Shown: positions 47,913 to 59,845, numbered from the stretch's first letter. The stretch: DNA of 64,000 bases from Volutella citrinella (GCA_034401135.1 JAWZSP010000001.1:2356001-2420000); one strand, 5' to 3'. The notes: generated by a model not told the origin, from the sequence alone. Made by a program: numbers and translations.

Positions 47913-50900
47913 TATGTATTCTGTTGGTATTAACACAATTATAGGCATGAATCATCTACTAATACATAACAGAGACATAATACTATTACCATTGTTAATG
48001 GCGACGGCGGCCGTGGTGGTGGTGGGAGACTAATGCCCTCCGGCGGTTTTGTATGCTTCATCATTTTACCATCTACTGAGAAATTTGCTAATTCTGATCA
48101 AGCGTCACAATTATGGGCATTGGACCCGTGAAAGCAGCAATACCAACAGCGGTCGGGTTTTGTGGAGGAGCAGGAGATGGCGCTGAGCCCGGCTGCTAAC
48201 GAAAAAGAAAGAAAAGGGTAATAGAAGGACCTAACCCCAAGAAGAGGGAACACAACTACAGGGCCAACGGTGAAATAGATGGAGCATTAGTAATATGAGA
48301 ACAGGGCTTCCCGGGTCCATTTACAACTGGCTTAAACTTCGTGGAACCTGTCTGAAAGCAATAACAACGGGCGAAAGAAAAAAAAAATGGAATCGTGCCC
48401 AAAAGCTCACCACATGGCTAGCTCGTGCCGGACCTGCTTGGGCGTGGGTCGCGGGAGCTGGTCGACGGGCATGCTAGTGGGCTGGATTTTCAGATACGTT
48501 CAGGCGTAGATTAGGCCAGTATAGTATCAGGCAAGTACAGTGTTAGGCAAGCAGAGTATCAAGGCCTCGATAGAACGAGCAGACTGTACACAAGAAAAAA
48601 TGAATGACCTACCCGCCGTTTTACTTGCGGACGAGAGGGCACAAGCTGCCACTACGCCACGGGGGACGTTTGGTTGAGGGTCGAAAACAAGCTATGGCTG
48701 TGAAGTCAAGTCTGGCTTACCATTGAGCCGATACTGCTGGGTTGTAACGGAAAGGCAGGGCGGACGTGAGGACGGAGCCTCTATAGATGGACTGCTTGGA
48801 ACGAAGGCCCTTCTCTACTCAAACGCAACTTCTGAGAAGAGAATGAGGAGGTGCTGGAGGAGAGTCCTAATGGGGAGAAGGATGAGTATGACTACGGCGA
48901 GGAGCAGGGCCATTGATAATCCTGTGCAGCATTTTTGGCGTTCCCTGGCTGGGCTGCATGATTGCAAGCTCTGAATGTACCACATATCTAAGATATTGGA
49001 GGATTCTTTCGCAAATCGTATTGCTATATACTGGAGCTTTGGGGCTACGGTAACCTGGGTGAATTTTACTGATCAGAACAAAAAGTTGGGTGTAAGTACT
49101 AGAGAAAGACCCTCTTCTAGCAGTCAATCTACATAGGCGCCGCCCTCACGTCCGACCTGCCTGTTCCTCACAACCCAGCAGATGAGAGCTGACGTGAACG
49201 CGGCATGTTGTCAGCCGAACTGGCGTCGCCCATACCTGAACCAAGGGACGCTAGCCCCATGGAAGGCCATCGGGTTGTTCGGGATTCACCCCGGGCCGAG
49301 AGAACGGATCGTGTGTTCCAAGCTTGACAAAGTGTCTCGAAACCAGCTCCCAGTGCCAAGAGGGAAAGTTGATACACATTCCCGGACACGACGATTCCGG
49401 ATTTGGGCAAGCGGATCGGGGGCCTGCGACCCCCGGCCCGGAGAGATGGTGCTTCTGCGGTTAGTGCTGTGGGGATTTTGGCGTTCGGTGGTTGAGCTCT
49501 CTCAGCCTCTCTGGTGGTGTTCTAGTTCCTGTCCAACTTGGATCCCTGCAAAATGTTTCAGGTTGTGCGATGTGGAACAACCTATGGTCCCTGCCCCCCG
49601 CTCTTGTCGTTTCGCGTGCCCTTGACCGTTGAGTTGAACCCTGTGGCAGTATCGCCATCTCGTGCAGAAATTGGTGAAGGGGGGAAAATCCGCCAGTAGA
49701 TGCATCCCGTTGACGTTCAGACCGTAATTGGAAGCAACCGGACGCCTTGCGAGGGGAAGCCGGCCTCGTCATGACAAGCGAGGCCAGTTTCGAGGAGGGA
49801 TGATGCCCTCTCTGTCCTGTCATGCCTGGCAGGACAAGCGAAACGCTCCGCCCCCATGACTCCCACGAGTCCACGACCCCCAGCCCCTTGCGCGGTGCCA
49901 AGCAAGGATGCGATGATCAAACTCGCAAGTCGCAATGCACTGAAGGCCGCTTAGCCCTGAGATGGCGCGGCAGGCCAATCGCTGTCCCGTTCGCGAGATC
50001 CTGCAACCTGCACAACTGAAGGATGGATTCATCACCGCATCCCGGTGGCAGGCTTGTGTCATCATGGCCACTGCAACGGGCTGAGATGCGAGCCGCATGG
50101 GCATTACCACCCTCCGTCAGATAGGGAAGATGTGATAAATCCGAAAAGCAGCCTCGGGGTGCACAAAGCTCTGCCAGTGGCAGGTAGGTGCCGTATCTCG
50201 CAGTTTCAGCCATCAACATCGCTCGGCGTGGCCGCTGCCATCCGCGCGTCTTGGTTCGTTAACGGCCGTCATCGTGGCTGTCGTCATGTCAGTTTGCAAA
50301 AAAGCCAGCTCCGCTTTTACGTGGCCGTCCATGGCAGGATGCCTCCAGGGTTCACGGGCGCGCATCGGTCTGCGTTGAATAGAGTGATGGAAGAAACGAG
50401 CGGGCCTATGAATTTGGGGATTGTACTATTCTGGGGAACAAGGCGGGCGATACCGAGCGCCCTGTCTCAACCTTCATCTCTCATCGTGCGTGCTGGGTAG
50501 GAAGCACAGACCAGTCCCTGTCATCGGGTCAACATTCATCAATTTGGTACCTTATGTGCCTAGCCAGACTGCCGGTGGGTTGGCAGATGGCTGCAGATGG
50601 ATGGTCCGAGTGGCTCTGAACTGGCAGAATGTGTATGGCTGAAGCCCGACAATACGACGCCCATCGAGCTGGGCTATATTACTGCACGAGATATCGTAGG
50701 AATTGGGCTAAACCCAAGACGCAAGGCTAGCCAGGACACCCTGTACAAGTTGTAGGAAGCGCCCAGGGAATCGGAATCGAATCGCATTGTCTTGGACGAG
50801 TGGGATCGGTGTCATGCAGTCTCTGCCGAATCATGCTTGCAGGCTGCAACAGTCGGGGGTCGAGGCGGAACACGTAGCTCGTCATGCGTGCTTTTTTCTT

Positions 50901-51763
50901 CTTTTCACATCTATAACATGACGCTACGGCATGAAGAGAATCCCGAGACCCAATCGAGTTTCGGGGGGCTGTGAGACGCGATAATAGGGAGGTTGGGACT
51001 CGGGAGACTTGGGTGACGGCCGAATGGTAGGTGGTCTGGGAGAGAGAACCTCCACCGTCTCGTTCAATGCAATCGTCAATGTGGCTCAGAGATTGGAGCC
51101 AGCAGACTTGAGTTGGTTGGCATGATTTGGATTTGGGTTCAGCAGTTGAGCACCAAAGCAGGCACTGAAACTGTTTTGTTGGAGTCTTGGACGCTGCACC
51201 CGCCACAGGCCACGCGAAGCAGGGCTCACGTGGCGCAGCTGCCCGATCAGACATAGCTTCAATGGCGCTAATGTGGCTCACACGGGTCGGGTACTGCGGG
51301 CAGGTGGGCGACGGTGGTTTGGCGGCTTGGCGTGCCGTTTGGCTAGACTCACCGGAACTTAGGTTGTGCATCAAAGGCGCCCTTACCTTACTCGCCTTGC
51401 ATCCCATCCCGCAAGCCGCAACAATGGGACTGATGCGACGCAGCCCGTCACGAATACGGTTCGGGATCCTACAGCGTGTCGTGAAGCCCACTATCCGGCC
51501 ATGATGGACTGCTTGAGCAAGACCACGCCTGGCTGCGTTGGCCCTCCTGCCTCGGTCAGCAGCCAGCCAGCAGCCAAGGGCGTCCAAGGGCGTCCAAGGC
51601 CGATTGAATCAGATTGATGAACGGTTCAAAAACCTCCGAGGCAGGTAGCTCTTGAGCGGCCCCGACGGAAGCACTCGAGAACCAAATGACGGCAAACAAC
51701 TGGCCAGAAGCCACGCGAAAACGGGCCCTGCCCCATTTGCGGCGGGCTAGCGACCCCATCCGA

Positions 51764-52033
51764 TCAATTCATCCCAGTCAACTTGCCCCCCCTGATATTA
51801 CCGCCGTTGCGACGTGGGCGAGGCGGCTGAGGCCTAGCTCTGGACGCCATAGATAGTGCAACTGGTGTGGACTCTTCATTGGATACAATCTCGACCTCGC
51901 TATGCCCTGGCGTGCTTTTGCCTGTCGACACGAGCCAAGGGATCCTACGAAACGCACTCATCGTACGCTCCTCCTTGTGAAGCTCTACCGCACGCCACCT
52001 ACGAAAGCAAATCAGTGCCATCTGTTGACGCAA
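51764..52033 (-). CDS. Possible small or partial protein (low confidence)
   Basis: Minus-strand frame with a protein-like stretch (FRRIPWLVSTGKSTPG, then EVEIVSNEESTPVA) and a basic, Gly/Arg-rich end. An internal ATG gives a 65-aa product. No domain is recognised and no upstream exon could be fixed. Chance is a real alternative. Confidence 0.15.
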   Translation of the reverse strand: MRQQMALICFRRWRAVELHKEERTMSAFRRIPWLVSTGKSTPGHSEVEIVSNEESTPVALSMASRARPQPPRPRRNGGNIRGGKLTGMN

Positions 52034-53000
52034 TGCCTGCCGATGCGCAGAGGCCCGACTGCTGGGGAGAACTAGCAGCTCCCAAATGCCAGCCCAGCAT
52101 CATGGCACGAATAATGATGCCTCAACCAATGCCTTGCACTCTCGCAGAGCCAAGGATGAGGGCCTCGCCTCCAGCAAGTTATCAACAACCAGCGAAGCTC
52201 AATGCTTTTCATTGGGCACCAAACCCGCCTGAGCTATGGTATCGCCCACCGGCTGGTGGCACTTGTCATCCTCTCTGAAGCAACCAACCGAACCCCGGAG
52301 CTCCGTTAACCTTGCAGCCTCCCACCCCTCCAAGGCCCAAGGCCCATGTCGCCTCAACCCATGCCGTCCCTGCCCTGCCACAGGCCCCTTTTCTTGTCCC
52401 TTGTCGTCCGACGTGGCATTGAACCTCACTCCGCTTTGGTACCTTACCTTTTGCTGCGACATTCGCTCGCGCTGGGTGCGGCGGCCTTGCGCGACCGTAC
52501 TAAAAGCCTGGCGGCATTAATACGCGCCGGTACCCCTCAACTATAGTCTACGCATTCTCATCTCGAGATTCTTCGTGGAGCCTTCCTTGCCTTGCGCCTC
52601 CAGCCCGTCCATGCCGTGCAGGATGAGCCGGTTTATTATCATGGCATAAGCCCAAACGTCCACTCCCCCCCTTCCCCACGCTCGTTTACTCCACTGTCGT
52701 CGGCCTTCCCATCGTGCTGCCATCTTGAGGCACTGCGCTTCCCACGGCTGGCTAACTTGCTTCACTACTCATCAGCGCACAATGATCGGCCTGGTTGCCT
52801 TGTGTAGATGATTAAACGTTTATAGAGAGCGTGCTTTCTGTCCCTTCCCTCACCATTATGTACGAAGGCCCTTTGGCGTATTGATCTCCTGTTTCCTCGA
52901 CCTCTACCTTCTTGCCGCAACCATTACTCGACAACGCCCACACAGCATTTCTCCCTTGACGACAACCTTTCCCTAAGAAACCACCCGGGCGCCGCAAGCA

Positions 53001-55120
53001 ATGAAGCGGCCGTGGAAGAACCCTCCCAACCCGGGAAGTGGCGTGAGGCCGCATAGCGGTCACCAGTCCATCCGAGGTCGAATTTCGGCACCCGTCCCCA
53101 TACCCAGTCAGATGGACGACGAGTTCTCCATCAACCACTCGAGCCCGAACGTTTCTTCACCCAACGCCGAAGCCAAAGAATTGAATATCGAGCCGGCGAC
53201 GGCCGGCACAGAGCGGACCTTCACCTCGCCTCCTGCTGCGCCAAACCCGCCGAGAGCGGGCACAGCTCCCGGATCCCGCCATTTCGTGTCTCCCACAGGC
53301 CCCCCAAGGCGACTGACTCATGCGAGGGCGAACACGGCCCTTGTTATAAGATCATCGACTGCAAGTGTTGATCCACCGGCTGTGCGAGATAATAAGTACA
53401 AGCCTCAGCGAAAACAATCCACTCTGCGAGGAGCCCTGGATAAACTCTTTGGGCGGAAGCGGAGGGCGGGCGAGCTTGATAGTGCCACTTACGCCGAGTC
53501 GGAGTCTGTGTCGACGCCTGTGCAGCAGGCCAACCACAGGAGCATGATGGCACGAGTAAGTTCTACATGCCAATGAGTTCAATCCCATCTTACGCGCTCT
53601 ATCGCTAACATGATGCAAAGGATGAGATGGCGATTGACAAGGAGACTCAAATAGAAGATCCGCAACCCCTGGTCAAGATCGACAAGCGGGCGCGATACCG
53701 CCCCTTTCCCACCGCCGAGTCCAAGCGATCTGCGTCGCTACCCATTACTGAATTTGATCGAGCCCTGAGATCCCACACCGTTCGGCCCGAGGATGTTCGT
53801 GCGATTGAGAGTGCGCGAAACTCGCTCAGTGCTGAGTTTGGCCTGCTGTTGCAGCCCCGACCCAAACCCAAGGGTGATGGCCCGGGTGGGCTGTCGCCTC
53901 GGCCTGCGAGCAGCCAGGGGCGCGAGAGCAAACAGGAGCAGTATGACGAAGATCCCGAACAAATCGGAAGAGCCATAACCAGTGATCTTATCGGCTACCG
54001 TCGTCGATCAAGAAGCTTGTCTGGGCTACCAGAGGCCGACGAAGAGAACGGGACCCGAAGGCGCAGTGATGAGATCCGCTACTGGAGGGAGAGCTACGAC
54101 CCAGCATTTAGGTCGCCCGTGTCCACCAATGGCCCAGAAATGGAGGATTCCGTGCCGGCCGACGTTGGAGAAAAGGCAAATGACGCCGAGGACGCACCAC
54201 AGGTTCCTCTCGAACCATTCCGTTTCGACAATATTTCCACCATGAATGAGATGTCGGGCATGAAGATTACCCATGCCATCACCCTCGAATCGCGGCTCTA
54301 CTCCCTGGAGGATCGAGTCCATCGGCTGGAACACGTGCTGAATCAAGCCTGCGAGGCAATCCCAAACTTCCATCCCCAGATTGAAGACCCGCCAGACCGG
54401 CAGTACTTTGTATCTGGGGGGGACGACGAATTTACAACGCCGCTGGAAGCGCCAGCTGAGAAGTTCCCCTCCGAGCGTCAACGAAATTCCGACAATGTGA
54501 GCAGTGGAGGACTCGATGTTCCTGGCACATTGCGTGACGGCCGGTCCGATGGCGCAGAGAGCACTGCCAAACGGCCGACGTCAACCGCAACGATAAAAGG
54601 GGAAGTCCGGGTTCCAAGCGCGGCCAGGGATGTGCATCTCACTATGGACCACTACCATACCCTCCTGGCCTTGATACACACAGAACGCTCTGCTCGTGAG
54701 GCCTTGGAAGCACAAGTCAAGAGTCTTGGCTATCAGGTCAGCGTCATGGCGAAAACCTCTGCCTACTTTGAGCCGCCCCCGACAGCTAAGTCTTTTGGGG
54801 ATCGATCGGCCTTCGACCACGATGATGAAGGCGACGACGAGTATTCGGTGAAGCCGCGGCTGCCGAAGATGCAAACGTTTGACCCAGAAGACTCTGGGTT
54901 CGGAACAGTCGGTTCAACTCATGGTGACGGTAGCGAGTACTCCGAGAACTTTGAGACACCGCTCGAAGAAGGCCACGCATACGGAGCGTTTGGAGAAGTC
55001 CTGCAGGAGGAACACTTGGCCCACAAGAAATCTGCCAGGACACTCTCCCTTTCGCAACTCACACATGCCCGGAAAAAACCAGCTGAGCCACTTGAGGCCA
55101 ACCATCCCCAGGCCGTTTGA
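53001..55120 (+). CDS. Unrecognised coiled-coil, disordered fungal protein
   Basis: Exons 53001-53555 and 53621-55120 join in phase 0 to 684 aa. I do not recognise the family. The N-terminus is basic and disordered (KRPWKNPPNPGSG), with a polybasic segment at about 140-155 (LDKLFGRKRRAG) that could bind membranes or nucleic acid. A Ser/Arg-rich patch (YRRRSRSLSGLP) looks like a kinase target. Two helices are likely: a heptad coiled coil at about 405-430 (LESRLYSLEDRVHRLEHVLN) and a longer one at about 525-562 (HTLLALIHTERSAREALEAQ). The C-terminal third is acidic with DSGFGTVGSTH. No signal peptide or membrane segment. Codon use and clean splice sites say it is a real gene; a scaffold or cell-polarity role is only a guess. 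It converges on oct1, 544 nt apart. Confidence 0.85.
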
Positions 55121-55664
55121 CCTGCATGGGCGCTCTCCTCTCCACCCCTCGCCGGTATAAATATTAGTAGCAAATCTCTAACCCTCGCAATGGGAGTCTT
55201 GCTCCGACAACAACCAACCCCTTACCACGTCCAATCAATTCTAACACTCCGATGTCTGGGCCGCTACCTAGCAGTCTGAGAGTTAGATTCACGACTGTCA
55301 TTCTTTGCTTGTCCTTTACTGTCTCAGCGATTTCAGTGGTCGACCGACCTGCATCTCATTCCAACATGTACGCATGGGAATTTCCCGGCCATCAAGGAGT
55401 CCCATCAATTTCTATTCGCATAACTTTTCTCGGATTCACGGCGTGGAGGCACAGTTGATTAGCATTAGCATTAGCGCAGCGCATCGGTCCCAAACTTCTT
55501 GGCGAATACTGCGTAGATACCTAGTTAATGATGAACTCATTATTCTCAAACCCGAAAAATAGGCCCGTGACCAATACTGCTAATCGAGAAATGGTATATG
55601 TTCTATATTGCTACACTGTGGAGGTGTAGGGTCAGTGTTATTTACTTTACTGCGGGCTAAGTAC
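55121..55664. other. Shared 3' region of two convergent genes
   Basis: 544 nt between the stop codons of the coiled-coil gene and oct1. A short plus-strand frame at 55252-55458 begins like a signal peptide but has no further support. Confidence 0.4.
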
Positions 55665-58031
55665 CTAACAATGGTCATCCTTGATACCCCAACTACCGAC
55701 CAAGGCCATTGATTTCTCGTCACCTGCAGCAAGTCTGTCATCTTGGAGGGTATCGGCAAGACATGTCCATGGATCACGGCCTCCTCCCCACTTGAGTAAG
55801 TTCTCTTTGAGCCTCTCACCGTTTTCGCGAGAGACGGCAGCCCCGCCGTCGCCTGCTTTGAAAACGACGCGCCAGACGCGTTCGGCGAGAACTCGGTCAA
55901 AGAGATAGCTGTAGTATGTGCTGCCATAGCTATGCAAGTGCCCGAAGAATCCTTGCCAGCAGGTGCCTGGCGGATCCTTGGGGCCATGTGCGAATCGGTG
56001 CTGAATCTCGTGGAAGACGGCGGTAGAATCGAAGCCTGGATGTGCGACGTCGGGAGCGTGATAGGCTTGGTCAACCATGGCGAGGAGGATCTGATGCTCG
56101 GTGTCGATACCCTCGAAACGCTTTGATAGGCGGATACGCTCCGCGACGAGCTCGTACGGAAGCGGACTGTCTGACTTCCAATGGCGAGCAAAGAGTGACA
56201 GCACAGTCGGGTCAGCAACGAAGTGTTCCATGAGGGTGGAAGGCAACTCCGCAAAGTCAGTGGCACATCGTGTGCCCGACACGTTCTGGAAGTTTGTTCG
56301 CGCAAGAATTGAGTGGATGGCGTGTCCCATTTCGTGGAAAAGGGTTTCCACGGAATAGAACGAAAGAAAGGCTGGCTCCTTTGCACTGTCGCTCTTGGGA
56401 AAGTCGCAAACAAGTGCAATGGTGGGAAGCTGCTTCAGTTTGCCGTCCTTGAAGGATATCTCCATGCCATCGTTGGCCGCCTCCTCCGCTGTATCAAAAG
56501 CCGGGGTGTTTCCATCCTGATCAGCAGCAACTTCCTCAACTTCGCTAGGAAGGATTTCGCGTGAACAGCGTACGGTAAAGTGCGCTGGGTTGGGCGATTT
56601 TTGAGGACGATAAAAAAGATCGCAATAAAGAACTGCGACCTGCTCGCCTTGATCAGACACAACGTCCAGTCGTTTCACGTCCGGATGCCACGTTTCGCCT
56701 GGTAGCGACTCTCGAGGGACCAGGCGGATGCCGTACAGGCGATTGAAGAGCCGAGAAAGACCCTGCATGACAGTGCCCACTGAGAAGTACGCACTCAACT
56801 GATCCTCGTGCCTCTGCCGAGACCGCATGTCTGACCGAATCCTCTCCATATAGAAATCTCTATCCCACGCATTCAAGTCAAGAGAGATAACTTTGTGCGT
56901 TTCGCGCTTTCGTTGGATAAGCTGCTGGAGCTCCTTCTCAATAGTGGGCGCGTTGTGGTTGCGCAGTGCCATCAGAAACTGCATTACAGATGCTGGAGAT
57001 TTGGCCATCATGCGATCCTTCAATGCCATGTGCCCGTAACTCTCAAACCCTGCCAAAGAAGAGAGCTCAGACCGTAGCTTGAGCATCGCCTCGAGGTACA
57101 TGATAGTATCCCGAGAGGCGGAGCGTTGCGCCAGGTAAACTTCTCTTCGGGTATCTTCATCCTTTACACTCTGCAAAGCTGCGGCCGCCTCAGCCCCTAC
57201 GGTTGGTAGTGAGATGTTGGTTCCGCGTTTGAGCCTGGCTGCCAGAGCCGGATAGAGGCCCAGGAATCGATGCGCAGGCAAGGTGATTTCTCTCGTCTCT
57301 GGCTGCATACCCTGGACAAAGGTAGACCCTATGTCACTGATCTGCGAAGAAAGTTCGACGAATCTGTCGCGAGAAGCCTTGGGCAGGTTCACTGCCGACT
57401 TCATAAAGTCTAGTTTGAGGAGCTCCGCGACTGACTTCTCTTCCTCAGACCAAACTTTTGTGACGTCTGGCTGAGCCAAGGCACGGCCGAGCTGATCGTT
57501 CAATCCCGTCATCGTGTTCAGCTGATTCATATATTGATAAACCATGGACCATGCGTTCGCGGATGCTTCCTGAAATCGAGGATCAGGGTGGGTCATGCGA
57601 ACAAAATCGGCGAGGTCGAGGACGCGACAAAGCAGGTCGCTGAGACGATCGAGGTCCCGAACGACGGCCTGGTATTCGGCAACGGTAGAGGCGTTCAAGA
57701 CTCGATCGACAATCTTGGTGGCCCTTTGCAGGTTCTTTTGGGCAAAGCGGAGAAAGCCATCTGGGCTCGTCAAGTATCTGTTCTTAAACAGACCTTGTCC
57801 TTTCTTCAAACTGAACTTTGGAAAAGTTCTGCCGGTGGGAGCATCAAAAAGATCTCTGAGGATAGCGTCTTCATGGTTGGTACTCGAGGCATGGTCGACG
57901 GGACGACTGGCCAGGGTGGCCTGGGCCGTAGCAGATTGTGTGGACTGCCATCGCTGCGGTGTCGGTTTGGTCGCGTGTCGTACGCATCTCGTGCAGATCC
58001 AGAGGCGACGGCGGCCCGCTGAGTTCAGCAT
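55665..58031 (-). CDS. oct1: Mitochondrial intermediate peptidase
   Basis: Zinc metallopeptidase of family M3 that removes an octapeptide from imported precursors after the main processing step. Intronless, 788 aa from the ATG at 58031, the family's usual size. The N-terminus is Arg-rich without acids (MLNSAGRRRLWICTRCVRHA), a matrix-targeting presequence. The catalytic HEMGHAIHSIL motif (HExxH) lies at about 565, followed by CATDFAELPSTLMEHF, which carries the third zinc ligand region of M3 enzymes. The C-terminal half keeps the family blocks FHEIQHRFAHG and YYSYLFDRVLA. The frame stays open upstream to 58148 but only with a non-ATG codon, so 58031 is the start. Confidence 0.95.
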   Translation of the reverse strand: MLNSAGRRRLWICTRCVRHATKPTPQRWQSTQSATAQATLASRPVDHASSTNHEDAILRDLFDAPTGRTFPKFSLKKGQGLFKNRYLTSPDGFLRFAQKNLQRATKIVDRVLNASTVAEYQAVVRDLDRLSDLLCRVLDLADFVRMTHPDPRFQEASANAWSMVYQYMNQLNTMTGLNDQLGRALAQPDVTKVWSEEEKSVAELLKLDFMKSAVNLPKASRDRFVELSSQISDIGSTFVQGMQPETREITLPAHRFLGLYPALAARLKRGTNISLPTVGAEAAAALQSVKDEDTRREVYLAQRSASRDTIMYLEAMLKLRSELSSLAGFESYGHMALKDRMMAKSPASVMQFLMALRNHNAPTIEKELQQLIQRKRETHKVISLDLNAWDRDFYMERIRSDMRSRQRHEDQLSAYFSVGTVMQGLSRLFNRLYGIRLVPRESLPGETWHPDVKRLDVVSDQGEQVAVLYCDLFYRPQKSPNPAHFTVRCSREILPSEVEEVAADQDGNTPAFDTAEEAANDGMEISFKDGKLKQLPTIALVCDFPKSDSAKEPAFLSFYSVETLFHEMGHAIHSILARTNFQNVSGTRCATDFAELPSTLMEHFVADPTVLSLFARHWKSDSPLPYELVAERIRLSKRFEGIDTEHQILLAMVDQAYHAPDVAHPGFDSTAVFHEIQHRFAHGPKDPPGTCWQGFFGHLHSYGSTYYSYLFDRVLAERVWRVVFKAGDGGAAVSRENGERLKENLLKWGGGRDPWTCLADTLQDDRLAAGDEKSMALVGSWGIKDDHC

Positions 58032-58660
58032 TGTTTGTCTCAGCGGGCGATGACGAGTATGTAGGCAAGCGAGGAGCGCGAGGATGCAATTTAGACGAGA
58101 ATGATCGAGGATGCGAGGGAAAGAATAGGCGAGAAGGGAAGAATCCAAGCTTTCTTGGAAAAAGCCCCAGTGTAGCTACTCCGTCTGCCATGGCCAATTC
58201 GGACGCTGCGGCTTGGATGGACTTTGACCTTGATCTGTCAGGCACACTACCCCTGCCTGGGTGCTTCCCTCCCTGCCATTCGCCAGAGCAGACTGCTTGG
58301 CCCGCGGTAACAACGCCAGTGGTCCACTTCAGTGATGCCGAGTGCGCAACAGGTACAGTGTCGATACACGGCGTTGCCGTGAATTTTCCATATGATGCAG
58401 CGACGCGAGTAAGTACCATGAGCGTACCCACACGTCCAGGGCGGGGCCCCGATAAGCAACTTTTCTGGCTACATCCTCGCAGTGGCGGCACAGTGCAAGT
58501 GCTTTCCTTCCCTCGCGAGCCGGCCCTGGCTGAACGGAACGGGTCGGGATTCTCCGCCCTCGTTTTTCCGTCCGTGAGCTAGTCTCGGTGATGGCTACAC
58601 AGTAACGTCCTCTATCCCAATCCCGTGACGTCCACTCAGTACTGGTCAATTGAGCGGACA
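58032..58660. promoter_or_regulatory. Divergent promoter region of oct1 and the MICOS gene
   Basis: 629 nt between two genes for mitochondrial proteins transcribed apart. Shared control is plausible but no known motif was identified. A 130-codon plus-strand frame lies inside it and is listed separately. Confidence 0.4.
58190..58582 (+). CDS. Possible small protein between oct1 and mic26 (low confidence)
   Basis: ATG at 58190 opens 130 codons starting MANSDAAAWMDFDLDLSGTL. The first 73 codons look protein-like and end at a good donor (GTAAGT at 58409-58414), after which composition becomes less convincing. It may be the first exon of an unrecognised transcript, a read-through frame, or an uORF-bearing leader. 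No domain is known to me. Confidence 0.25.
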   Translation: MANSDAAAWMDFDLDLSGTLPLPGCFPPCHSPEQTAWPAVTTPVVHFSDAECATGTVSIHGVAVNFPYDAATRVSTMSVPTRPGRGPDKQLFWLHPRSGGTVQVLSFPREPALAERNGSGFSALVFPSVS

Positions 58661-59513
58661 ATGGCTTCACGAGTGCTGTTTCAACGGGTAAGGAACCATT
58701 TCGGAGCTGATTGCGCGCTTGTTTATGCTAATTGATCGATGCAGCGCGCCCTGGCGCCGTTGGCGGCAGTTGCCCTTGGTGGCATGGTGTTGACTCCAGC
58801 TACAGTCCTCGCCGAAGGTCCCAGTGACCTCAAGGTCGGTCCTCGATCTTAACAGTGATGCGCTTCTTCTTTTGGCTAACTATTTGCAGAGGAGGCCCAT
58901 CTACGATGAAGTCGAACCCCCTTCTTCAAATCCCGCACCCGTCTCCCCACCGGCAGCTCAACTCCGTCAGCCCGCCGAAGAGCAGAAGCCTCGATCGCCC
59001 TCCCCGACTGACCGTCTCGCTGTCTACATTGGCAAGGGCCGCCTGTCGCTTTATGAGTATGTCGTGGCTGCCGAGAACAAGGTCAACGAGACCATGGACA
59101 AGGCTTTCAACCTCGAGCAGTCATTCACCAGCACAATCGCGTCTCTGGGCCCTTCGCGGGAGAGCGGCGAACAGCTCATGCCAGGCGCTATTTATGTCCT
59201 TGTCGCAGCTATGGCTGGTAGCATCATCACGCGCAACCGCAGCATCGTTCTTCGCGCCTCTGTGCCCCTGGCCTTCGGTGTCGGCGCCGGCTGGGCCGTT
59301 ATCCCCGTTACTATGCGCAACATCTCTGACCTGACCTGGAAGTACGAGCAGAGGTTTCCTGTCGTCGCCGAGTCTCACATCAGGCTCCGTGACAGTATCC
59401 TGCAGGGAGTTAACTTCGCCAAGGCCCACAGCCGGGTTGGCGTGCGTTATGTTGATGAGAAGGTTACCGATGCCCGGGAAGCCGTGGAGGGTTGGGTCCA
59501 GAAGGGAAAATAG
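58661..59513 (+). CDS. mic26: MICOS complex subunit, apolipoprotein O family (Mic26/Mic27)
   Basis: Inner mitochondrial membrane protein of the complex that shapes cristae junctions. Exons 58661-58687, 58745-58834 and 58890-59513 close to 246 aa with 57- and 55-nt introns. The start encodes a basic presequence (MASRVLFQRRALAPLAAVAL) with a hydrophobic stretch, then a Pro-rich linker and the family block YIGKGRLSLYEYVVAAENKVN. Two membrane segments follow: PGAIYVLVAAMAGSIITR and VPLAFGVGAGWAVIPVT, matching Mic26/Mic27. Which of the two paralogues it is cannot be told from this window. Divergent from oct1 and convergent with dus2. Confidence 0.88.
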
Positions 59514-59845
59514 ACTATTGAAAACGAGTTGTATTACTACGTGTAGACACCACAACAACATGTTCATTTGTGTCAAGCCGTCGGCTATATACCGTATCCT
59601 TGTTTGCAAACGCTAGGTGTTCGTGCCATGGCCATGGAGGAGTGGGCATGCAAGGACAAAAAAGACTTGCACGACTTGCTTCTCGTGAGAGAAACTGTAT
59701 TATTTAGTCTTGGTATTCTAATTCCGTTCCGCTATGTGTTCGTAACTCGCCATTCTAACTCCTCAACCCTCCAAATAATCATGAGCCAGTGTGATAAATA
59801 TAAGAAGAAACCCGAAGCCACGTCTTGTGGAGCGGCGCGTTTTAC
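59514..59845. other. Shared 3' region of mic26 and dus2
   Basis: 332 nt between convergent stop codons, with no reading frame of interest. Expected to hold both 3' UTRs. Confidence 0.5.

Larger units (their letters stand above)
45849..53000. other. Gene-poor region between hcs1 and the coiled-coil gene
   Basis: About 7 kb without a supported gene. Protein-like scraps lie at 46000-46200 (minus strand, ...YTIRDQLPELEDFLEES...), 46721-47290 and 51764-52033. A minisatellite lies at 47708-47912. The 286-codon minus-strand frame 50727-51587 has low-complexity composition and is not called. The right end should hold the promoter of the gene at 53001. No transposase or reverse transcriptase motif was recognised. 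Confidence 0.4.

Noticed and set aside
48298..48330. 5S rRNA-like string AACAGGGCTTCCCG
   Set aside because: Matches only about 14 bases of the 5S core; the flanking sequence does not continue the 5S consensus, so at best an unprovable fragment.
48600..48670. Possible tRNA on the minus strand (A-box-like TGGCGTAGTGG)
   Set aside because: No B box and no acceptor stem pairing within tRNA distance.
50727..51587. 286-codon minus-strand frame
   Set aside because: Low-complexity composition, no domain, no splice support; opposite frames are equally open.
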